Below are positions 25,401 through 37,400 of a DNA stretch of 64,000 nucleotides, piece by piece. The stretch is from positions 4,087,497 to 4,151,496 of the forward strand of contig OY848921.1 in NCBI GenBank assembly GCA_963693285.1, given 5' to 3'. Positions within the stretch are counted from its first letter, which is position 1. The number at the start of each line of letters is the position of its first letter. A program made the position numbers and the translations under genes. The DNA comes from Xestospongia muta. Its lineage: Eukaryota > Porifera > Demospongiae > Haplosclerida > Petrosiidae. The notes under the pieces are model-generated. The model was not told the origin of the DNA, did no database searches, and saw only the letters and a program-made list of their open reading frames with translations.

Positions 25401-28400
25401 GTCACTTCACTAAGTGTTAACTAATTCTAACAGGTTATGAGCCCAGACCTGCTAGACTGCTGTGAGTAATGGCAACGGAATCAAAGACAGTTACTATCGC
25501 TCAACGCAAAGGGTTGAACTATCCCACTTGGGAGCTACAGTGTAATATGACACTTATCAGAGATGGAGTTTGGATATTGTAAATGGGACAGAGACAACAC
25601 CAACTGACGTGAGGTCTGACGAGTATGCTAAGTTTTCTGTTGGTAAGAATTGGCAACCAGTGTGCTGTCTATTGATCCAACGTTGCTTAATTTAGTTGAA
25701 GATCCCGACAATCCTGTAGTAGTTTGGCAGAAACTTGGTGATCAGTTTCAAAAAAGGACATGGGCAAACAAATTCCAGCTAAGAAAACGACTTCATTCAC
25801 TGTATCTTAAATAAGGCGCCACCATTCAGGAACATATTAAAACTATGATCGAGATTTTTAACGAGCTGGCAATTGATGGAGTCGATATTACAGATGAAGA
25901 CCGGGTTATCTACTTGCTTGCTAGTCTTCCTGACTCGTATCATACTCTTGTCACCACACTTGAAGCTAGCGCAATGTTCCTTGGAAGCAGTGACTGAAAG
26001 GTTACTACATGAAGAGAGAAACAAACTGGAACGTAACAGTGATGGCAGGGTCAATGGAGCAATGCATGCTAGACGATATAGACGTGGAGGACCTAGATGT
26101 TACAATTGTCAGAAGCAATTGTCCGTAGAAGCTGCACAAAAATGGTAAAGTAGAGGACAGAAGTCATAAGTCAGGGAATAAGGAGAGAGATGCTGCTAGA
26201 CACAAAGTGAATCAGGCTGAAGTGAAGGAGATTGACAGTGGTTCGGATGTTGATACTGGATTGGTAACACGTCAAGAACTCAACTCCACTGTAGATATAA
26301 CTCAACTAACTAATTGCTTGATTATTGACTCGGGGGCAACGTGCCACATTTGTCACGATAGAGCGCTTTTGTTGATTTTAAATATCTGAAGATGACACAA
26401 GAAGTAGTACTTGGTGATGGTCAAAGTCTGGAACCAATCAATGTAGGAACTGTTGAGTTATAGCTGGTGGTAGACAATGAAGAACCAATGAAGCATGAGT
26501 TACACAGTGTATTGTATGTTCCAGGTTTGTCATACAACCTACTAAGTGTCGTCATGATAACACACAGAAGAAATAAGGTGAACTTCTATGGCTCTAAGTG
26601 TCAAGTTGTAGACAAAAAGTGGGAAGTGATGGCAATCGTTGTTAAAAAGTGTGGTTTGTACTACTTGTCATTCAATCAGTTACCACATGTGCAAATTGAG
26701 GTGAACATAGTTAAGAAATCTAACGAAATAGTCTGGCATGAACGATTTGGATACCTTGGTAAAAGAAACTTGCAACGATTACCCAAAGAGAGTTTAGTAA
26801 ATGGACTTGATTATCATGTGTCGAAGTATTGGATTTTGTGAGACATGCGTCAATGAAAAAATTCATAGAAGGTGTTTCCCTACTACTGGCAGAAAACAAG
26901 GAGAATATCCACTGAGTTTAGTACACAGCAATGTGTGTGGGACTGTGAATGTCAGGTCTCCAGAGGGAGCAGAATATTTTGTTATGTTTATTGATGACAA
27001 GACTCACTTTACGTGGGTATATGTCTTGAAACGTAAGCATGAGGTATTTCAAAAATTTGTTGAATGGAAAGCCATGGTTGAGAGGAGCTTGGGATATAAA
27101 GTGAAAGTCCTACGTACAGACAATGGCGGAGAGTACACGTCAACAGAATTCAAACAGTATCTAAAAGAAGAAGGCATTCCTCATGAACTAACTATACCGA
27201 AAACACCAGAACAGAACAAGGTCACTGAAAGGATGAATCAAACTCTTATGAAAACTGTTCAATTGATGTTACTGGGAGCTAAAGTGCCACAAAAGTTTGG
27301 GCTGAGGGACTGTCTATTGGAGTTCACTTAAGGAATTGTAGTCAACAAAAGCATTGAATAGTATGACACCATACAAGGCTTGTATGGTGTAAAACCTCAA
27401 GTTAATCATCTACGTGTGTTTGGTTGCACTGCCTATGCTCACATTGCAAAAGACAAAAGAAGCTCAATGCAAAAGGCCAGAAGGTGTATTCTCTTAGGAT
27501 ATGGTTGTGAAACCAAAGGTTATCGTTTGTATGACATAGAGTTAAAGCGAGTTTTACATAGTCATGATGTTACTTTCAATGAAACAGCATTTAGGATTGT
27601 AGAAGATCAATTTGATCAAGTATGTGAGAAACCATTGTTTGAATTACGACTTCAAGATGACTCACCAAATGAAGATGAGCAAATCTCTGATGTTGAACAG
27701 AAGGAGCTTCAACAAGAAACTGACGAATCAAGTCAAGTTCCTACTTTAAGACAGTCACAGAGAGTACAACATCCACCAGAGTATTATGGTATATGGGTTA
27801 ATTCTGTAGAAGGACATAGTCCAGAGCCAACCAGTATTGAAGAGGCGTTGTCAAGTGCAAAGCAAGAAGAGTGGAAGAAGGCTATTAGCACCGAAATGGA
27901 ATCAATCAATGAAAACGACATATGGGATTTGGTTGAGTTACCAGAAAACAAACAAGTGATAGGTTGTAAGTGGGTGTTCAAGCGAAAACTCAGAGCTAAT
28001 GGTTCAGTCGAGCATTATAAAGCTCATTTAGTAGCTCAAGGCTTTTCACAGCACTTTGGTGTTGACTTAAAAGAAACTTCAAGTTTTGGATTATTCTACA
28101 AACAAAGTATCTCAAAAGATCTTATTGGTTATTCTGATGCAGATTGGGAGGAGACAGTGATGATTATAAGTCCACCTCAGGTTACTGTTTTCAGATTGGA
28201 GGAACTGTGATAAGTTAGAGGAGTCAAAAACAGCCATGTGTGGCCCTGTCAACCACTGAAGCAGAATACATAGCACTTGCCACAACTGCTCGGGAAACTG
28301 TATGGCTAAGTGCGTGTAAAGATCTGAATAAAGAGCAGACAAGTCCCACACTTATATACGAAGACAATCAGTCTCCCATATTCATGTCTAAAAATCCTCA

Positions 28401-31400
28401 GTTCAACAGGAAAGCAAAACACATGAATTAAGTTTCATTTTATTCGAGAACAAGTCGGTTGTCAGAAAGTTGAACTAAAGTATTGTCGAATGGATGAGAT
28501 GTTGGCTGATATGTTTACCAAAGGACTAGGTACTACAAAGGTTGTGAAACTATGTGAAATGGCTAGAATACAAGACTGCACGGTTTGTGAGTGAGGAGGA
28601 GTGTTAGAGACAAGTACTTATACACTCTTAACTATTAGTTAATTAATTGGTTATTATTATTAATTTCTATAAGCACGTGTTTCTAGAATCTTCTAGAAGT
28701 CTTGTGGTTTATGTTTATTATATAACTTTGAGTCGTATTGTTCATTATTAGTCTATTAGTCTGAGTTATCTCTCTGTTGTTCATCTTGTTGAATAAAATG
28801 GTTGTGTTGTCACTCTACTAAGTATTAACTAATTCTAACATATTGAAGGCTTTGAATGGATGGTTCGATCATTGGAAAAAATGGTACAACATAAGAAAGA
28901 TGGTTGTATGTGGAGAGTCTGGAGATATACAAGGAGAAATGGTAGATTCGTATTCCTGGAAAGTGTAGTATATGAATATTTAATAATGTGTGTGGGTGCA
29001 TCTTTTTGTTTCTGTTCCAGAGGTACAGTTAAAGAAATCAGATATTGTGCTGAAAACGTACACTGCTGAAAGTATGGAGGTTGTTGGTGAAATTGATGTG
29101 GAGGTTGAGTATCAAGGTCAAACAGAGAAGTTAGTATTAGTTGTGGTTTCCGGTAATGGACCAACGTTGCTCGGTAGAAACTGGTTACAAGTTATTAAAC
29201 TTAATTGGAATCAAATCGCTCATACCAGATTGGATCAAGTGAAGTGCTTAGACACTCTTCTAGCTAAATTCTCGGATGTTATTTCAGACAAGTTGGGAAC
29301 AATGACCCATCATCGGGCCAAGTTATATCTTAAAGAAAATGCTACTCCTAAGTTTTGTAAGGCAAGGCCAGTACCATTCGCGGTGCAACAACAAATTGAA
29401 GAGGAATTGAACAGACTTCAGTCTCAAGGAATAATCGAACCAGTGAGTCACAGTGAGTGGGCAACTCCAGAAGTTCCGGTTCCTAAGAAGAATGGAAAAT
29501 TGAGGATGTGTGGTGATTTTAAAGTTACTCTGAATCCAGTTCTTGATGTCGATAAATACCCACTTCCTCGTATTGATGATCTACTCGCTACTCTGTCAGG
29601 TGGTAAAAAGTTCACCAAAATCGATTTAGCTCATGCATATCAACAGATGTTACTCGATGACCAGTCAAAAGAATTGGTTACAATCAACACACACAAAGAC
29701 TTGTATAGATACACTAGATTACCATTTGGGGTAGCTTCAGCGCCGGCAATGTTCCAGAGGACCATGGACGTTATCCTCCAAGGAATCCCTCGAGTTATAT
29801 GTTATATCGACGATATTTTAATTACAGGTGCTAATGAGGAAGAGCACTACCAAAACCTTGAAGAAGTATTTAGAAGACTTCAATACAATGGAGTTACTGT
29901 AAGTAAAAGTAAATGTAACTTTTTATGTGACTCTGTCGAGTATTTGGGATATCGAATTAGCAGTGAAGGTTTGCATGCCACTGAAGACAAGTTAAAAGCC
30001 ATATTGGATGCACCAAAGCCTAGAAATGTACAACAATTAAGATCCTTTTTGGGACTTGTACACTATTATAGTAAATTTATCCCCAACCTAGCCTCATTAC
30101 TAGCCCCCATTAACCAACCTCTTAAGAAAGAATATCAAGTGGGAATGGTCAGACAAGTGTGAAGAAGCCATGTTAGCAGTCAAAGAAAAATTAGTCTCAG
30201 CTGATGTATTAGTACACTATGACCCTTGTCTACCAATAAAGCTTGCTACAGATGCCTCCTCCTATGGACTAGGTGCAGTTATATCACATGTATACCCTGA
30301 TAATTCTGAACGACCTATAGCATTTGCATCTAGAACCTTATCTACAGCAGAGCGAAACTATGCCCAAATTGAAAAAGAAGCTTTATCATTAGTGTTTGGT
30401 GTTCGCAAATTCAATCAATATCTATATGCTAGAAAATTTACCCTAGTTACAGATCATAAGCCGTTAACATCTATATTGGGTCCAAAAACTGGTATCCCAC
30501 CTTTAGCAGCTGCTAGACTACAGCGATGGGCTATATTGTTATCAGCATATCAATACGACATAGTTTATCGTGACACTAAGTCTCATGCCAAAGCTGATGC
30601 TCTATCAAGATTACCACTTCATTGTTTAGAAGAGCATACTAGTTGCGTAGGAGCCTCATACATATTTAATATGACTCAAATTGAGAGCCTACCTATAACA
30701 TCATCTCAGTTAGAGAATGCTACACGATATGATCCTATTCTTGGTAAAGTGTTACACTATACTCGTTATGGATGGCCTGATATAGTCCCTTCTGAATTAC
30801 AACCCTATTTCAACAGACGTAATGAATTAACCATTGAATCTAATTGTATTCTTTGGGGTATCAGAGTAGTAATACCAAACAAGTTTCATAAGAAAGTATT
30901 GAATGAGTTACATGAAAGCCATATGGGCATTTGTAAAATGAAATCTCTTGCTCGTAGTCATGTTTGGTGGCCAGCAATAGATCGAGAAATCGAATCTCTT
31001 AGTAAATCATGTGAGGCTTGCTTAGCAATGAAGAATACACCAGTCCCTGCACCATTACATCCATGGGCATGGCCCCAAAGACCTTGGCAGCGTATCCACA
31101 TAGATTTTGCAGGTCCAATATTTGGCAAGACATATCTCTTGATCATTGACGCTCATTCTAAATGGCCTGAGATATGGGAAGTATCGCCAATGTCAAGTTT
31201 TAAAACTATTGAAATTTTGCGTCATGTATTTTCAGTGTTTGGATTACCTGAACAAATAGTATCGGATAATGGGCCTCAATTTATTTCTAGTGAATTCTCG
31301 ACCTTTTGTAAAAAGAATGGCATTAAACACATACGCTCAGCTCCTTATCATCCCTCAACAAATGGAGCTATCGAAAGATTTGTTCAAACATTTAAAAGAG

Positions 31401-34400
31401 CATTAAAGTCAGGACGAAAGGAAGGAAGACAGACATTTCAGATTATCTCAAATTTCTTGTTAAAGTATAGATCTACTCCTCATAGTGTCACTGGAGTGTC
31501 TCCATGTTCTTTAATGTTAAAAAGAAAAGTAAGGACAGTGTTATCTCTTTTAAGACCAACTCAAGATCAAAAAGTTGCTAGTCGACAAGCTGATCAAAAA
31601 GCTAACCATGACAAGTCAAGCAGGTTAAGAACCTTTACTATTGGTCAAGAAGTAATGGTCAGAAGTTATCGTAATAAAGAGGAGAAATGGGTCTCAGGTA
31701 TAATTGTTAGTAAAAGTGGAAATCTTACTTATCTAGTGGAACTGTCGGATGGAACACAATGTAAAAGGCACATTGACCAACTATCTAGTAGAGAAGTAGT
31801 TAATGTACAAGAAGAGTCTATTGATACGTATGATTTTACTACCACTCAAAGTGATGATACACCACAAGATGGCAATAGTGATAGTAATTTACCTAGTTCT
31901 GAGAACAACCCAAATGAAACTAACACAAGTGAAAATTTGTCAAGTATTCCTACCGATAATGATACACCCAATAATGTTCGTTCTTCTCCATATCCTCAAC
32001 GAAATTGTAGACCTCCCGTGAGGTATTCAGAACAGTATTGGTAACATGTATTGTATGGTTGATTATTTTTTTGTTGTTATGTCTTAATTTGTTTTGTGTA
32101 GGTGGGGAGGAATGTAGTATATGAATATTTAATAATGTGTGTGGGTGCATCTTTTTGTTTTCTGAGCATGCTCAGTAGTAGAGCACATGAGTAGGAGAAC
32201 ACATAATTGAATTGATGTTTGTCTGTTAAGTCTTTATCTTATTTGTGTTGAGTTATCATTTATAATCACCTATCTCGGTCAACTACATATATTACAGAAA
32301 GAAAGGTTGCCAGAACTGGTTCAAAAGTATCCACCAGAGGACATGTGAAATGTGGATAAAACTGGTTGCTTCTGAAAGGCATTGCCAGACAAAGGTTTTG
32401 GACAATAATCTTGTCAATGTAGAGGAGGGGAAAAAGGCAAACAAAGGCTCACTATTGCTTTTTTCGTTAATGCTAAGGAAAAAAAGGAATTCCAGTTGTC
32501 ATCTGTAAATCTAAAAACCCATATTGTTTCAAGAAGATCAGCAAAAGCCAGTTACCAGTCACCTTACTTTAGTCAAAAAAAGGCATGGATGTCTGGGGAG
32601 ATTATGGATGAAATTTGTAAGAAAAAAATCATCAGCTTGTCACTTAAGGACGGTCAATACTACTATTCATAGACAATGATGGATGCCATCCTGAAACACT
32701 AAAGAATAAATATAGCAACATAAAAATAATCTTTTTGCCAGCAAACACAACAAGTGTATTGCAGGTACTCAATCTAGGCATAACACAAGCATTCAAAATT
32801 AAGTATCGCAAAATGCTGTTGTCATATGTGCTCAGAATGAATAAACTTTCAACTGTGAGCATCTTATCTACTAAGCAAACAGCTATAGATGACTATTTCC
32901 AGATTTAAATGCATGCATGATTCTTAATTGTTCCTTTATTTAAGTATTATTATTATACTTATTTAAGTCAATAAAATTGTTTGGCTAAGTATTGCTGGGT
33001 GTGAATTGTGGTTTAAGTATATCCCCCTGAATTAAGGACACCCCTGAAATCAGGACACCTCAACTATCCCCAAAAGTTGTCTGCAGTAAAGGGCTTCCAC
33101 TGTAATTAAATCTTACATTTTGTTGAAACATCTTATTATTACAAAGGTAAGGAGAAGTCTCTATATAAGTATACTATGTACATGTATATTTGATGTTGCA
33201 TTTTTTGTTGTGTATTATGTAAAACTATGATGTTAATCTATGTGTAATTAGAATATTGATTAAAGTACAAGTTATAATAAAAACTTCAACATTTTCTAAT
33301 ATTATGACAAAGGCAATATTCTAATTCTACTGTATTGGCATATTCTTAAAAGATCTTTAAACTTTCATTACAATAGTATGTCAAAATGAATATCTTTAAG
33401 AAGGTAGGAGGTACATTTCATCGAGCGTTTACACAATATTAACAAACACATTGATACTTACTTTGTTAACAAGGTCTAGATTGACTCCTTTCTGTGCTAA
33501 AATCAAAACAGTGTCTTTGTGTCCCATTTCTGCTGCTAACATAACAGGAGTAGATCTCTCCTAAAAACATAACATAATAAATCTATTAATACATAATAAG
33601 TAGAACTAGAATAAAACAAACTCATTTAGAAATAACACATCTAACAAAAACTTTGTAAAGTTACTGGACATCTTATACCAAATGTTAACCTCATGCATAG
33701 GTATTCGGCAAAAGGAAGAAATAACTGGTAGTTTGTAATTTAAAGTAGTTAGGAAGACTAGACCTATCTCTTAAAGAAGCAGCTCTTATTCATTGAAGCT
33801 ATGTATGACAGTAAACATGTCCCTTAGGTCCACAACAGATTTCTAAGGAGACGCAATTCAAAGGTTGCACTTAGACAGATATAAGAAAGTCCATCTCTCT
33901 AGAAATAGTAACATCTAGTAGAGTTGTTATTTGTGAAGCTCATTCATTTTGGATCCTAATTTTACTAAACAAGTGTATTCTTCTTTTTGCAGACAATAAA
34001 TCTCAACAAATGATATAATTCAATAGTTTGAAAATATGCTTAGATGTCATCAGTAGAAACCTACTCCTGGATCTTTGACTCATTATTTTTTTAAAATGTT
34101 GTAATAATGATGTCATTATATTACATAAATTACTATAATTACACACATGCACAGGCAGTAGTTACCAGACTATATGAGGCTAACGAACTACTTGCAAAGC
34201 AACTACTTATAAACATTCCATCATTTAAACTTTCTCTGCACATTGAGTATGGCTTTCCTAATTGGGTGCCATAATGTCTATGCTATATCTTCCCTAATGG
34301 TATTCATCTTGTCATACCTTAGAGATTACCAAATATAGAAATACATTGATTTAAATACCTTAGCAGTAACAACGTTAATATCAGTACCATGATAAACTAG

Positions 34401-37400
34401 TACTTCAGTGACACCTGTATGTCCGTTATAAGCTGAATGATGAAGGGCACACCATCCATCCTATTGTAATAACAAACAATTTATTAACCACAGAATTAGA
34501 CTACCACTAAGAAAATGAACTTTTCTTTAAAACTAATAGTTGATTTTGATATCCTTTTTCTTTAAAAGATACTTTAGCTTTTGTTACAATCGTACATCAA
34601 ACAATCCACAACTTGAAAGCATCAATTTTGTAAACTTATGAAGCCTATATTATATGTATAATATAAGAACCTGTAATTATATGAATGCCTTAATTAATTG
34701 AATATTCTGTACTTAACAAAGAACTAATTAAATCCTACATTTTGTTAAAACATCTTTCTTATTACAAAGGTAAAGAGAAGTCTCTATACAAGTAAACTAT
34801 GTACATGTATATTTAATGTTGCATCTTTTGTTGTGTATTATGTAAAACTATGTTATTAATCTATCTGTAATTAGAATATTGATTAAAGTACAAGTTATAA
34901 TAAACCTTCAACATTATTCTAATATTATGACAAGGGCAATGTTCTAATTCTACTGTATTGGCATATTCTTAAAGGATATTAAAATCTTCATTATAATAGT
35001 ATGTCAAAAAAGCCTATCTTTAAGAAGGGAGGAGGTGCAGTTCATTGAAGGTTTACACAATATTAACAAACATATTGATACTTACTTTGTTAACAAGGTC
35101 TAGTTTGGCTCCTTTCTTCGTTAAAATCAAAACAGTGTCTTTGTGTCCCATCTCTGCTGCTAAAATGACAGGAGTAGATCCCTCCTAAAAACATAACATA
35201 ATAAATCTATTAATACATAATAAGTAGAACTAGAAAAAAACAAACTCATTTAAAAATAACACGTCTAACAAGAACTTTGAAAGTTACTGGACATCTTATA
35301 CAAATGCGAGTCTTGTACTGAGTTGTTGGGAAAAGTAAGGAATACCTGGTAACTACTGCTTGTGTATGAGGGTAATTTCCAAGATATATTGAAAAATAGT
35401 ATACTTGAGGCTATGTGTGACAGAAAAAATGTCATTTTGGTCTATAACAGACTTCTTAAGAGACACAATTCAAAGTTTGCACTTGAGACAGATTTAAAAA
35501 ACAATATCATCTCTACAATTGGTGACATTTAGTAGAGTCATTATTTATGAACCTCCTTCATTTCGGATCCTAATTTTACTGAACAAGTAAAATTAGGATC
35601 CGTAATGCATTGATTTAAATACCTTAGCAGTAATAACGTTTATATCGGCACCATGATAGACTAGTATCTCAGTGATGTCTGTATGTCCTTTATAAGCTGA
35701 ATGATGAAGGGCACACCATCCATCCTATTGTAATAACAAACAAACTATTAACAACAGAATTAGACTACCACTAAGAAAACAAACTTTTCTTTAAAACTAA
35801 TGTTTTGATTCTGATATCCTTTTTCCTTAAAAGATACTTTAGCTTTTGCTATAATCATATGTCAAACAATTTATAACTTGAAAGCATCAATTTTTTTTAA
35901 ATTTATGAAGCCTATATTATATGTAAAATATAAGAACCTGTAATTAATATATCCATTATTTTAAATTATATATGAATGTCTTAATTAATTGAATATTCTG
36001 TACTTACACAAAGAACTAATTATATCCTACATTTAAATCATACAAGGGCAATATTCTAATTCTACTGTATTGGCATATTCTTGAAAGATATTTAAACCGT
36101 CATTACAATTGTATGTCAAAAATGCATATCTTTAAGAAGGGAGGTGTTGCATTTCATTGACAGTTTTATACAATATTAACAAACACATTGATACTTACTT
36201 TGTTAACAAGGTCTAGTTTGGCTCCTTTTTTTGTTAAAATCAAAACAATGTCTTTGTGTCCCTTCTTTGCTGCTAACATGACAGGAGTAGATCCCTCCTA
36301 AAAACATAACATAATAAATCTATTAATACATAATAAGTAGAACTAGAATAATAATTCATTTATTTATTTAAACATTATTTATGAAGCTTGTTTATTTAGG
36401 ATCTCAATTTTACTGAACAAGTGTATTGCTCTTTTTGCAGGAAACAAATCTATACACAAATAACTGTTTGAAACCATGTGTAGTAAATAAAACATCCATC
36501 AGCAGAAACCCAATCGATTGATTTGTTATTTCCTTTAAAATGTTGTAATTATGATGTCATTATATTACATAAACTACTATAATTATGCACATACACAAGC
36601 ATTAGTTACCAAGTGTTTATCTTTTTACCAAACACCTAGGTACAAATGAGGCTAACAAAATGTTCAACCTTCATTTAAGCTTTCTCTACACATTAAGTAT
36701 GGTTTTTCTAAATTGGGTGCCATAATGTCTAGGCTATGTCTTCCCTAATAGTATTAATCTTCTCATACCTTAAAGTTTACCAAATATAGAAATACATCGA
36801 TTTAAATACCTTAGAAGTAACAACGTTGATATCACCATTATGATTGACTAGTACTTCAGTGATATCTATCTGTCCTTTATAAGCTGAATGATGAAGGGCA
36901 CACCATCCATCCTAGAGTAATAATAAACAAACTATGAACAATAAAACTAGATTACCACCAAGAAAATGAGCTTTAACTGATGTTTTGATTTTGATATCCT
37001 TTATCCTTTTGTTACAATCATATGTCAAACAATTCAAAAAATGAAAGCATGATTTTTTAAACTTATGAAGCCTATATTATATGTATAATATAAGAACCTG
37101 TAATCAATACATCTTCTATTTTAAATTATACATGTAGCAAAAACCAAAACATCAAATAATCAAACTAAAATATCGTTTTGAGTATCAGACAAATAGGAGA
37201 GTAACAAATAATAAACATCTGTGAAACCTGGTATAATACAATGTTAAGACTGCTGATTTTGATAATCATTGTTTCGACACATGCTTAAAGGATATTTAAA
37301 TCGTCATTACAATAGTATGTCAATTATACTTATCATTAAAATACAAAAATTTATAATTTTATTACAGTGATTCTGAAAAGGAAATAAGTTACTAAAAAAA

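Larger units (their letters stand above)
25197..28840 (+). mobile_element. Ty1/copia LTR retrotransposon, defective
   Basis: LTRs at 25197-25432 and 28602-28840 begin TGTTAGAGAC and end TTCTAACA, differing at roughly ten places. A tRNA-primer-like site (GGTTATGAGCCCAG) follows the left LTR. Gag, protease, integrase, the start of RT and the end of RNase H appear in copia order, broken by stops and frameshifts. It splits the Tigger transposase right after NKPEF. I see no perfect 5-bp target duplication. Confidence 0.9.
28964..32296 (+). mobile_element. Ty3/gypsy LTR retrotransposon, 5'-deleted
   Basis: Flanked by a perfect 5-bp target duplication GAAAG (28959-28963 and 32297-32301) inside the Tigger transposase. 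The right LTR is 32113-32296 (TGTAGTATATG...ATATTACA). The left LTR survives only for its first ~50 bases and then runs straight into pol, so most of the LTR, gag and the protease active site are gone. A polypurine tract (GGTGGGGAGGAA) precedes the right LTR. Pol is almost fully open apart from one frameshift. With no complete 5' LTR and no gag it is not autonomous. Confidence 0.9.
24760..33102 (+). mobile_element. pogo/Tigger DNA transposon, invaded by two retroelements
   Basis: The ends are inverted (CAGTGGAACCC at 24760 and, on the minus strand from 33102, CAGTGGAAGCCC). A TA flanks each side, as expected for Tc1/mariner/pogo insertion. The element sits in the ankyrin-gene intron. Transposase pieces lie at 25149-25196 (starts [13 protein letters not shown]), 28846-28963 ([18 protein letters not shown]) and 32297-32905. 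The last has [15 protein letters not shown] and [17 protein letters not shown]. The core is interrupted by stops, and the third catalytic Asp (PMDQG in the family) reads Asn. Without the two retroelements it would be about 1.36 kb. Confidence 0.85.

Noticed and set aside
28964..32296. Endogenous retrovirus with envelope
   Set aside because: After integrase there is only a short polar tail and the LTR; no envelope-like frame, so it is a plain Ty3/gypsy element.
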